Origin: Candidatus Anaerobutyricum stercoripullorum
Lineage (GTDB): Bacteria > Bacillota > Clostridia > Lachnospirales > Lachnospiraceae
Assembly (NCBI GenBank): GCA_019114885.1
Contig: DXEQ01000139.1
Span: 1 to 7,153, forward strand
DNA length: 7,153 nt
Direction: 5' to 3'
The notes under the pieces were generated by a model, which was given only the letters and a program-made list of their open reading frames with translations, was not told the DNA's origin and did no database searches. Shown one piece after another: positions 1 through 5,422 of the stretch; the first letter of the stretch is position 1; each line of letters opens with the position of its first letter. A program made the translations under genes and the position numbers.

Positions 1-339
1 GACGGTGATGCTGCCCACCATCATGACCGCGCCGTGAACCAGCGATAACACGAATCCCATGGTTGCCGCCTGGTTGGCTTTCCCGTGTTCCTGTGCCCCC
101 AGGTGATAGGCGATCACCGCATTCATTCCCACGCCAAATCCGATGGCGACCGCATTGATAAAGTTCTGAATCGGATAGACCAGAGAGAGTGCTGTCATGG
201 CGTCTTCGCTGATCATGGCCACAAAAAAACTGTCCACGATATTATAAAGAGAATTCACCATCATGGAGATGACCATGGGCAGCGACATGGACAAAAGCAG
301 CGGCAGTACCGGCTTCTCTTTCATAAATGTCTCATTCAT
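1..339 (-). CDS. MATE-family multidrug/cation efflux transporter, N-terminal part (runs off window)
   Basis: Translating the minus strand from the ATG at 339 gives 113 uninterrupted residues up to the window edge, so the C-terminal three quarters or so of a ~450-residue family protein is missing. It begins MNETFMKEKPVLPLLLSMSLP, then shows MVNSLYNIVDSFFVA and an AVAIGFGVGMNAVIAYHLGA stretch. This is the typical MATE opening: a basic cytoplasmic start, TM1 containing the P-x-x-x-S-M-x-x-N-S-L-Y-N-x-V-D signature, and a glycine-rich third helix. MATE proteins export drugs or organic cations in exchange for Na+ or H+ at the inner membrane; the substrate cannot be read from this fragment. The start is supported by an AGGAGG box 7 nt upstream. 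The gene lies downstream of the thiamine operon on the same strand but appears to have its own promoter (538-567) and a long leader, so it is probably regulated separately. Family assignment is confident; substrate is unknown. Confidence 0.88.
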   Translation of the reverse strand, partial: MNETFMKEKPVLPLLLSMSLPMVISMMVNSLYNIVDSFFVAMISEDAMTALSLVYPIQNFINAVAIGFGVGMNAVIAYHLGAQEHGKANQAATMGFVLSLVHGAVMMVGSITV

Positions 340-441
340 ACGTATTTCCTCCTCGTCCTTTCTGCTTGCAACATATTTGTTCCTGTGTTCGTTCTTCCGC
401 CCCACGCTCCCGCTTTGTACCATCCATACCACAAAAGAAAA

Positions 442-475
442 GCCACACAGACACCCGTTACGATGACTGTGTGGC
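442..475 (-). terminator. Terminator-like hairpin in the MATE leader, downstream of the thi operon
   Basis: The arms GCCACACAG (442-450) and CTGTGTGGC (467-475) form a perfect 9-bp stem around a 16-nt loop. On the minus strand the stem is followed by TTTTCTTTT (441-433), so it reads as an intrinsic terminator in that direction. It could end transcripts from cytX, whose stop lies about 150 nt upstream. It also lies inside the leader of the MATE gene, downstream of that gene's likely promoter, so it could equally act as an attenuator. The sequence alone does not decide between these roles. Confidence 0.6.
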
Positions 476-487
476 GAAAAATAGCAT
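458..487 (-). other. Possible 9-codon leader peptide in the MATE 5' leader
   Basis: An ATG at 487 opens a minus-strand frame of nine codons (MLFFATQSS) ending with TAA at 460-458. The stop falls in the loop of the hairpin at 442-475. A ribosome reaching this stop would cover the upstream arm of that hairpin, the geometry used in ribosome-mediated attenuation of some antibiotic-resistance genes. Against it, no good Shine-Dalgarno sequence precedes the ATG. It may be chance. Confidence 0.2.
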
Positions 488-537
488 GAGCCAGAAAAAT
501 CCACAAAATATTTTAGCGATATGATTTTGACACATTT

Positions 538-567
538 ATTATAATATGAAGTTTTTTCTGTCGTCAA
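538..567 (-). promoter_or_regulatory. Sigma-A-type promoter for the MATE gene
   Basis: On the minus strand a -35 box TTGACG (567-562) is followed after 18 nt by a perfect -10 box TATAAT (543-538). Transcription would start near 531, giving a leader of about 190 nt before the MATE ATG at 339. The AT-rich stretch downstream is typical of Firmicute promoters. It is the best promoter match between cytX and the MATE gene. Confidence 0.6.
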
Positions 568-626
568 TACCCAAATTGCTGTGATCTGCCATGCGGATTC
601 TGCCTGACAGCTTTTTCACTGGCGGT

Positions 627-1814
627 TCACTGTTCACTCTCCGCTTTCTTTTTCGTACATTTTGCCACGATCAGACAGAGCAGAATCGTGATAACCATAT
701 CCGGCAGCGTGTTGCCCAGCGGCATATCAATCCGCATGAGAATCCGGTAGATCACAAAACCGACTGCCCAGACTGCAAGGTTGGCTGCCTGTACATTTTT
801 TTCTTCCGCATTTCTTTTCAGGAAGAAGAAGTCGGCGATCTGTACGGCGATCATCGGTGCGAACACGGAACCGATCAGATAAAGAAAGTCCGTGATATTA
901 TCCATCGGATAGACGATGGCCCCGATGATACCGATGACCGTCACAACCACAGCCGCATATTTGCCCTTGATGCCGGAAAAAATCGTCTCTCCCGACACTC
1001 CGGCGGAGTACGCGTCAAGAAATGTGGTGGTCACCGTGGAGAAAATAACGATGATCAGGCCGGCAATGCCGAGACCGGCTTTTACCATGATCAGGGCAAT
1101 ATCATACTCTCCGGTAAAAATGGCGGCCCCCATACCGATGACATACATCCAGCAGCTCACAAGACCATAGATCACGGCGCTGGCCGCCGTGGCCTTCACC
1201 GGTTCCTTCGCTTCTCTCGTATAATCGCTGATCAGCGGCAGCCAGGATAACGGCATGGCTACAGAGAGTTCCACCGCAGCTCCAAAACTCATGGTGCCGT
1301 CGTCCACACCCAGTCCTACAGCGCCGCTGTCAAAGAAAATAACCTTGCACAGCACCAGGGTCAGGATAAAGAGGGCGGCCATGGCGATGGTGTTGATCTT
1401 ACCAAGGTTCGTGACGCCCACCAGAATCCACAGGATGATGAGCGCTCCGATGACCAGGCACCAGACCCATCTTCCAGTGTGCATGATGCCATCGGCAGCG
1501 ATGGCGCCGTCATAGATCATGATGGCCGTCCAGCCCACCAGCTGCAGTACATTTAATACGGCAAAAAGCAGGCTTCCTTTCTGCCCGAAACTCATTTTTA
1601 CGCTCTCCATGGCGCTTTTTCGCACTGTTCCTCCGATGACGCCGGAGAAAAACAGCAATGCGCAGCCGATAACATGGCCGACGATGATAGCTGCCAACCC
1701 TTTCTGAAAGCCCAGCGGAGCGATATAAGTCCCGGTGAGAATCTCCGCCAGAGAGACCGCCGCGCCAAACCAGATGAGACCGTTCTCAAATATTCCTGTC
1801 CGTTTTGTCTCCAT
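627..1814 (-). CDS. cytX: CytX-type NCS1 permease, probable hydroxymethylpyrimidine (HMP) transporter
   Basis: This 395-residue integral membrane protein belongs to the nucleobase:cation symporter-1 (cytosine/purine permease) family. It probably imports HMP or a related pyrimidine as substrate for ThiD. Visible family features are the N-terminal W-F-G-A-A-V-S-x-A-E-I-L-T-G segment (about residues 15-28), LGFQKGLAAIIVGHVIG (34-50), the QLVGWTAIM helix (91-99), and SWLPLISDYTR (190-200). Hydrophobic segments are spaced as for about 12 helices, and the C-terminus is short and basic (CTKKKAESEQ). Length is normal for CytX. The ATG at 1814 shares its A with the last base of the thiD TGA (TGATG), which implies translational coupling. 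A GAGGGGG box lies about 9 nt upstream. A GTG one codon earlier (1817) is possible but less likely. It is the last gene of the operon. The HMP substrate is inferred from family and context, not shown by the sequence. Confidence 0.9.
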   Translation of the reverse strand: METKRTGIFENGLIWFGAAVSLAEILTGTYIAPLGFQKGLAAIIVGHVIGCALLFFSGVIGGTVRKSAMESVKMSFGQKGSLLFAVLNVLQLVGWTAIMIYDGAIAADGIMHTGRWVWCLVIGALIILWILVGVTNLGKINTIAMAALFILTLVLCKVIFFDSGAVGLGVDDGTMSFGAAVELSVAMPLSWLPLISDYTREAKEPVKATAASAVIYGLVSCWMYVIGMGAAIFTGEYDIALIMVKAGLGIAGLIIVIFSTVTTTFLDAYSAGVSGETIFSGIKGKYAAVVVTVIGIIGAIVYPMDNITDFLYLIGSVFAPMIAVQIADFFFLKRNAEEKNVQAANLAVWAVGFVIYRILMRIDMPLGNTLPDMVITILLCLIVAKCTKKKAESEQ

Positions 1815-2635
1815 CACTGACGACCCCCTCTCTCTGCCATTTCAGTAAATGTACTGCGGATATCATATCCGTGATTCATCGGGCCGCTGCCTTTCCCAAG
1901 ATCCAGCATGGCGGCCAGCGCGCCGGAAATGTATCGCTTCGCCCGCTCCACAGCCTCATCCAGCGTAAAGCCTTTGGCCAGGTTGGCCGCGATGGCGCTG
2001 GATAAGGTACAGCCGGTACCATGGGTATTCGGGTTGTCAATCCGTTTTCCATAAAACCACTGATACGAACCGTCCCGATATAAAAGGTCATTGGCGTCAT
2101 TAAGCTGATGCCCTCCCTTGCAGAGTACCGCACAGCCGTAAGTCTCGCTGATGGTTTTCGCCGCTTTGAGCATATCGTCTTCCGTCCGGATCTCCATGCC
2201 GGAGAGGACCTCCGCCTCCGGAATATTCGGCGTCAGAATCGCCGCCATGGGCAGAAGCTCCTTCTTAAGAGCCGCTACTGCGTCATCGGCGATGAGTTTC
2301 GCGCCGCTGGTGGCAACCATCACCGGGTCCACCACGATATTTTCCGCCTCGTACTCCCGCAGCTTCGCGGCGATCATCTCAATCAGCGCCGCTGAAGATA
2401 CCATTCCGATTTTTACTGCATCCGGGCGAATGTCCGTAAAAATGTTGTCCATCTGCTCTCCGAGAAACTCCGGAGAAGCTTCCATGATTCCTGTCACGCC
2501 GGTCGTATTCTGCGCGGTCAGGGCAGTGATCGCACTCATGGCGTATACGCCATTGCAGATCATTGTCTTGATATCCGCCTGGATGCCGGCGCCTCCGCTG
2601 GAATCGCTTCCAGCGATTGTTAATGCTGTTCTCAT
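1814..2635 (-). CDS. thiD: Bifunctional hydroxymethylpyrimidine kinase / phosphomethylpyrimidine kinase
   Basis: ThiD (273 aa, normal length) phosphorylates HMP to HMP-P and then HMP-PP, the pyrimidine donor for ThiE, in the cytoplasm. It is a ribokinase-fold enzyme. Diagnostic features are TIAGSDSSGGAGIQADIKT near the N-terminus (about 6-24), TALTAQNTTGV (37-47), VKIGM (74-78), VVDPVMVATSG (101-111), LTPNIPEAEVLSG (134-146), CKGGH (172-176), and the anion-hole motif THGTGCT with the expected Cys209. Positions corresponding to the HMP-binding Asp, Gln and Met of the family (D21, Q42, M78) are present. The ATG at 2635 is chosen because AAGGAG sits 5 nt upstream and the N-terminus then matches the family; the reading frame stays open 11 codons further but lacks such a site. 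Its stop overlaps the cytX start by one base. There is no ThiE fusion, since thiE is separate in the same operon. Confidence 0.97.
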   Translation of the reverse strand: MRTALTIAGSDSSGGAGIQADIKTMICNGVYAMSAITALTAQNTTGVTGIMEASPEFLGEQMDNIFTDIRPDAVKIGMVSSAALIEMIAAKLREYEAENIVVDPVMVATSGAKLIADDAVAALKKELLPMAAILTPNIPEAEVLSGMEIRTEDDMLKAAKTISETYGCAVLCKGGHQLNDANDLLYRDGSYQWFYGKRIDNPNTHGTGCTLSSAIAANLAKGFTLDEAVERAKRYISGALAAMLDLGKGSGPMNHGYDIRSTFTEMAERGGRQ

Positions 2636-2844
2636 TATTACTCCTTTCTGACGCACTCGCTGCGTCAATCACGGCAAAGGTGGAAATGATTGCTTCCACA
2701 TTTCCCTCTTTCGCATTAATTTTATTACGCGACACAAGGTGGTGCCCCCAATGTGCCGCCATTTCATTTATAAAAGCAGCTGTTATATCGCTGTCTTTTC
2801 CCCTCACAGCAGCTGCCGCACGCCATGTCGCTGCCTGTTTCCTC
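2636..2844 (-). other. 209-nt HAD-thiD intercistronic gap with hairpins
   Basis: This is the longest gap within the operon after the thiM leader. It holds a second copy of the HAD gene's 3' end (see 2785-2856), two mutually exclusive hairpins (arms 2680-2685/2694-2699, or 2682-2688/2699-2705) and, just before the thiD ribosome site, a perfect 7-bp hairpin (2649-2655/2661-2667, 5-nt loop). None has a T-tract after it on the minus strand, so none is a classical terminator. No convincing gene or promoter was seen. One reading frame crosses the gap but lacks a ribosome site and runs into thiD in another frame. Confidence 0.5.
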
Positions 2845-2856
2845 TCACAGCAGCTG
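2785..2856 (-). repeat. Imperfect tandem duplication of the HAD gene 3' end
   Basis: Two copies of a roughly 30-nt segment lie about 40 nt apart (2785-2815 and 2825-2856). On the minus strand each reads CAGCTGCTGTGAG followed by G/A-rich sequence and CAGCGA, with a few substitutions and one single-base length difference. The upstream copy contains the real HAD codons Gln-Leu-Leu and its TGA stop; the second copy repeats the same codons and stop after the gene has ended. Confidence 0.65.
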
Positions 2857-3477
2857 ACGCAGGTCGGTGACGGCTCTGTCCGCCTCTGCCCGCAGCCGCT
2901 CCCAGTCTTTTTCCGAGGTCGGATCGTAGACCGCCACGGTATAAAATCCGGCTTTTTTCGCCGTCTCAAGCGCGTGGATCGCGTCCTCGAAAACAGAAAT
3001 ATCCCGGAATTCTCCTCCGATATATTCCCCCGCTTTCTCAAAGATCAGCGGATTCGTCTTCCCTGCTCCGACTTCCGTGCAGGTAAAGATCCGCGCAAAA
3101 CAATGCAGGACGCCCAGCCGCCGCAATGCCGCCTCCACATGTTCCCGCACGCTGGACGTGGCGATGACCATGGGAATTCCTTTTGCCTGCAACGATTCCA
3201 GAAACTCTTTCACACCAGGTTTTAACGGTGCTTCCCGGTAATAAAAATCCTCCACGATCTGCAGGGTTCCCCGGGCAATCTCTTCCTCTGTCTGTGTCAA
3301 CCCATAAGTATTCTTGAGATAGGCGGCTCCTTCCTCCACGGATAAGGTCTCCAGCTTCCGGGAAAGCCCCGGCTCCGGTTCCAGATGAAGACTTCTTATG
3401 TAGCGCTCACCCACATCTTCCCAGATTGGCATGGAATCCAGCAGCGTTCCGTCCACATCAAAAATGGCTCCTGTCAT
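2845..3477 (-). CDS. HAD-superfamily phosphatase (beta-phosphoglucomutase-like), thi-operon associated
   Basis: This 210-residue soluble protein is a HAD hydrolase of the subfamily with an alpha-helical cap after motif I. Motif I is FDVDGTLLDS, with nucleophile Asp7 and general acid/base Asp9. The cap covers about residues 15-85. Motif II is VIATSS (104-109, Thr107 or Ser108), motif III is Lys140 in GAGKTNPLIFEKA, and motif IV is VFEDA (Glu164, Asp165, Mg2+ binding). All catalytic residues are present. Length is usual for the family. The ATG at 3477 has AAAGGAG 5 nt upstream. It lies between thiE and thiD in a TPP-controlled operon, so a thiamine-pathway phosphate ester (for example TMP) is the likely substrate, but that is inference from position. 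General sugar-phosphate or housecleaning activity, as in many HAD proteins, remains possible. Confidence 0.9.
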   Translation of the reverse strand: MTGAIFDVDGTLLDSMPIWEDVGERYIRSLHLEPEPGLSRKLETLSVEEGAAYLKNTYGLTQTEEEIARGTLQIVEDFYYREAPLKPGVKEFLESLQAKGIPMVIATSSVREHVEAALRRLGVLHCFARIFTCTEVGAGKTNPLIFEKAGEYIGGEFRDISVFEDAIHALETAKKAGFYTVAVYDPTSEKDWERLRAEADRAVTDLRQLL

Positions 3478-3498
3478 TTAGTCTCCTTTCCCCTCGTA

Positions 3499-3559
3499 CC
3501 TGCCCGGTATCTCTGTCGGCGAAATCATCCATGTGTTCCGCGTCCGGTGTACCGGCAGG
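3499..3559 (-). repeat. Inverted repeat in the thiE-HAD gap
   Basis: CCTGCCCGGTA (3499-3509) and TACCGGCAGG (3550-3559) are complementary over 10 bp with one bulged base, enclosing about 40 nt between the thiE stop and the HAD ribosome site. A smaller CCGG-tetraloop-CCGG hairpin (3544-3555) competes with one arm. There is no T-tract, so a terminator is unlikely. A role in mRNA processing or in setting the ratio of the two products is possible. Confidence 0.5.
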
Positions 3560-3582
3560 CCATGCGCCAAATAGCGAACTTT

Positions 3583-4224
3583 TCAGTTCTCTAACATCTT
3601 CGTGGTCTGTTCTTTCAGCTCTTTTGTGGCCGCCTCAATATCCGGCTGCGCAAAAATCGCGCTGATCACCGCGATACCGCAGATGCCGCTGCCGGCCAGT
3701 TCTTTTACATTTTCCGCGCTGATGCCGCCAATAGCGATAACCGGGATATCCACCGCCTCACAGATGGCGCGCAGGGTATCATGACTGACTTCCACCGCGT
3801 CATCCTTGGATCCGGTCGGGAATACTGCGCCGACACCCAGATAATCAGCCCCTCGCTGCTGTGCGAGCACTGCCTGTTCCACTGTCTGTGCGGACACACC
3901 GATGATCTTATCCGGTCCCAGTTTCTCCCGGACCGAACCGGCTTCCATATCACTCTGCCCCACATGAACGCCGTCCGCATCCATGGCAAGAGCAATATCC
4001 ACGTTGTCATTGATGACAAACGGAACGTGATACCGCCGGCACAGTTCTTTGATCTCTTTCGCCTCTTCCAGAAAATGTTCCTCATCCAGTTTCTTTTCCC
4101 TGAGCTGCACAAAGGTTGCGCCGCCTTTTATGGCGGCCTCCACATCCTGATACAGGGTGTGTCCGCCCAGCCAGCTCCGGTCCGTGACCGCATACAAAAG
4201 CAGGTCTTTCTTCTCTACTCCCAT
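3583..4224 (-). CDS. thiE: Thiamine-phosphate synthase
   Basis: ThiE (213 aa, normal length) joins HMP-PP and hydroxyethylthiazole phosphate to give thiamine monophosphate and pyrophosphate, in the cytoplasm. It is a TIM-barrel enzyme. Motifs in order are LLYAVTDR (9-16), VQLREK (39-44), INDNVDIALAMDADGVHVGQSD (71-92, holding the Mg/pyrophosphate-binding N72, D73 and D92 region), GVSAQT (109-114), GADYLGVGAVFPTGSK (125-140), IPVIAIGGI (160-168) and the phosphate-binding GIAVISAI (183-190). All key segments are intact. The ATG at 4224 is preferred: an AGGAAG box lies 6 nt upstream, whereas a TTG at 4230 would directly abut that box. It follows thiM by 100 nt and precedes the HAD gene by 105 nt. 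Both its substrates are made by enzymes of this operon, ThiM and ThiD. Confidence 0.97.
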   Translation of the reverse strand: MGVEKKDLLLYAVTDRSWLGGHTLYQDVEAAIKGGATFVQLREKKLDEEHFLEEAKEIKELCRRYHVPFVINDNVDIALAMDADGVHVGQSDMEAGSVREKLGPDKIIGVSAQTVEQAVLAQQRGADYLGVGAVFPTGSKDDAVEVSHDTLRAICEAVDIPVIAIGGISAENVKELAGSGICGIAVISAIFAQPDIEAATKELKEQTTKMLEN

Positions 4225-4258
4225 AACCAACTTCCTTTCCTGCTGTTTACAGCGGCAT

Positions 4259-4313
4259 CTGTATCGAAGATTCTAAACTGTCAATACATTTGCCATATAT
4301 CTTCCGTAGACAG
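4259..4313 (-). repeat. Imperfect inverted repeat in the thiM-thiE gap
   Basis: The 100-nt gap contains arms that can pair as CTGT/ACAG, CG/CG and AAGAT/ATCTT with small bulges between 4259 and 4313. A short GCTG-TAAA-CAGC hairpin (4243-4254) lies next to the thiE ribosome site. A TTGACA is also present on the minus strand here but has no good -10 box at the right distance, so I do not call an internal promoter. Confidence 0.3.
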
Positions 4314-4324
4314 CACTTCTCCCT

Positions 4325-5146
4325 CTATCTGATTTCGAACCGGGCGCCTTTGTCCAGAGTGGCCCCGTCCATGTTGTAGATGGCGTCGATGATCCGGTTG
4401 CGGTAGGTGGCATTACCGTCGCCCTCCTGCATCCGGCTCCATCCGATCTCTCCGGCCAGCCCCATGGTGCAGACTGCCGCCGCTGCCGCTTCCACCGGAC
4501 ACTCCGGATTGGCCACCAGAAATGCCGTCATCATTCCGGATAACTGACAGCCGGTACCGGTGATCCTGCCCATCTCCGGGCGGCCGTTGCGAATCACATA
4601 ACACGTTTCGCCATCGCTGACCAGATCGATGGCGCCGGTGATGGCCACGATGCACTCTGCCTTTCTGGCAAAGTTTTTCGCAAAGGCAACCGCCTCGTCG
4701 AGATTCTCTTCTGTCACTGCGTCAGCCACATCAGCATCCACACCCTTTGTGGTGCCGCTGCCAAGAGCCAGCGTTTTGATCTCTGAAATGTTCCCCCGCA
4801 CTGCCGTCAGTTCAATCTCATCCATAATCTTTACGGCCGTATCTGTCCGGAGAGCGCTGGCCCCCGCTCCCACCGGATCCAGCAGAACCACATGGTCCAG
4901 CTCATTGGCTCTCTTTCCGGCAGCAAACATCCCTGCGATACTTCTCTCATTGAGCGTTCCGATATTGATATTCAGACCACCGCAGATAGATGTGATGTCC
5001 ACCACGTCCTTTGGTTCATCGGACATGATCGGGCTGCCGCCGCAGGCCAGCAGTACATTTGCCACATCGTTGACCGTCACATAATTAGTGATGTTATGTA
5101 CCAGAGGTACATTTTTTCTCACATTGTCAAGACAGGTTCCTAACAT
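4325..5146 (-). CDS. thiM: Hydroxyethylthiazole kinase
   Basis: ThiM (273 aa, normal length) phosphorylates 4-methyl-5-(2-hydroxyethyl)thiazole with ATP, salvaging the thiazole half of thiamine for ThiE. It has the ribokinase-like fold. Diagnostic segments are PLVHNITNYVTVNDVANVLLA (14-34), GGSPIMSDEP (36-45), LNINIGTL (58-65), LLDPVGAGAS (88-97), VRGNISEI (116-123), and ITGTGCQLSG (195-204) with catalytic Cys200 in the GTGC anion hole. The ATG at 5146 is chosen because AGGAGG lies 8 nt upstream and the protein then begins at the family start; the open frame continuing upstream is the riboswitch. It is the first gene of the operon and sits directly behind the TPP riboswitch and its terminator, so its expression should fall when TPP is plentiful. 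Confidence 0.97.
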   Translation of the reverse strand: MLGTCLDNVRKNVPLVHNITNYVTVNDVANVLLACGGSPIMSDEPKDVVDITSICGGLNINIGTLNERSIAGMFAAGKRANELDHVVLLDPVGAGASALRTDTAVKIMDEIELTAVRGNISEIKTLALGSGTTKGVDADVADAVTEENLDEAVAFAKNFARKAECIVAITGAIDLVSDGETCYVIRNGRPEMGRITGTGCQLSGMMTAFLVANPECPVEAAAAAVCTMGLAGEIGWSRMQEGDGNATYRNRIIDAIYNMDGATLDKGARFEIR

Positions 5147-5172
5147 CTTCTTTTCCTCCTTGTAATGCAAAA

Positions 5173-5200
5173 GCGGATATGCCAATGTTGACATATCCGC
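5173..5200 (-). terminator. Intrinsic terminator, expression platform of the TPP riboswitch
   Basis: GCGGATATG (5173-5181) and CATATCCGC (5192-5200) form a perfect 9-bp stem with a 10-nt loop, followed on the minus strand by TTTTG. It lies between the aptamer and the thiM ribosome site. The loop plus the downstream arm (5175-5185) is complementary to aptamer bases 5232-5243 with one bulge, so an antiterminator can form when the aptamer is not folded. This predicts premature termination at high TPP. Confidence 0.85.
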
Positions 5201-5217
5201 CGAAATCCTTCGTCCTG

Positions 5218-5312
5218 TGTATATCCCTACGTTGGCATTATCCAAATCAGGTAAAGGGTCGAGACGATTCAGTCTCCTCTCAGCCTGCTTGATACGCAAG
5301 CTCCCCGCTTTA
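5218..5312 (-). promoter_or_regulatory. TPP riboswitch (THI element) aptamer
   Basis: The minus strand carries the conserved TPP aptamer blocks in order: GGGGAGC (5306-5300), a GCTT/AAGC stem, GGCTGAGA, a variable GAGAC/GTCTC stem, GACCCTTTACCTGATTTGG, and GGATAATGCCAACGTAGGGA ending at 5224. The CTGAGA block and the CCTGATTTGGATAATGCCA core, which bind the pyrimidine and pyrophosphate ends of TPP, are present. The usual GAACCTGA reads TTACCTGA here, and GCCAGCGTAGGGA reads GCCAACGTAGGGA, both within normal variation. It controls thiM and the genes behind it by transcription termination. Outer boundaries are approximate. Confidence 0.96.
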
Positions 5313-5350
5313 TCTGGCAGAAATCCCGCAGGACTTCTACAACTAATGTT

Positions 5351-5378
5351 ATTATACTACTCCTCACATATATTGCAA
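5351..5378 (-). promoter_or_regulatory. thiM: Promoter of the thiamine operon
   Basis: On the minus strand TTGCAA (5378-5373) is followed after 16 nt by a perfect TATAAT (5356-5351). Transcription would start near 5344, about 38 nt before the aptamer core, giving a ~200-nt leader to thiM. The -35 box matches four of six consensus bases. No intrinsic terminator is visible after the NhaC gene just upstream, so read-through from that gene is also possible. Confidence 0.6.
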
Positions 5379-5422
5379 GAGTTTTTTTGAAACGGTCTGC
5401 TCTTCCATTTTTCGGGGCAGCC

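Noticed and set aside
578..616. Plus-strand terminator (GCTGT/ACAGC followed by TTTTT) after cytX
   Set aside because: It is in the plus orientation with no plus-strand gene to terminate, the outer stem is only 5 bp with a long interior, and on the minus strand it lacks a T-tract.
591..1250. Plus-strand open frame of 219 codons antisense to cytX
   Set aside because: Its translation is rich in His, Arg and Asp with no recognisable domain, no good ribosome site was seen, and it lies fully over a clear minus-strand membrane protein gene.
2379..3041. Minus-strand frame crossing the HAD-thiD gap, with a fairly protein-like stretch in the gap
   Set aside because: It overlaps HAD on one side and thiD on the other in a different frame, has no ribosome site at its ATG codons, and the gap part resembles nothing I recognise. 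A gene remnant cannot be excluded.
4225..4324. Internal promoter (TTGACA) before thiE
   Set aside because: No acceptable -10 box occurs 16-18 nt downstream; the best hexamer matches only about half of the consensus.
5147..5299. N-terminal extension of thiM by 51 codons
   Set aside because: The extension is the translated riboswitch and terminator; the AGGAGG-preceded ATG at 5146 gives the normal ThiM start.
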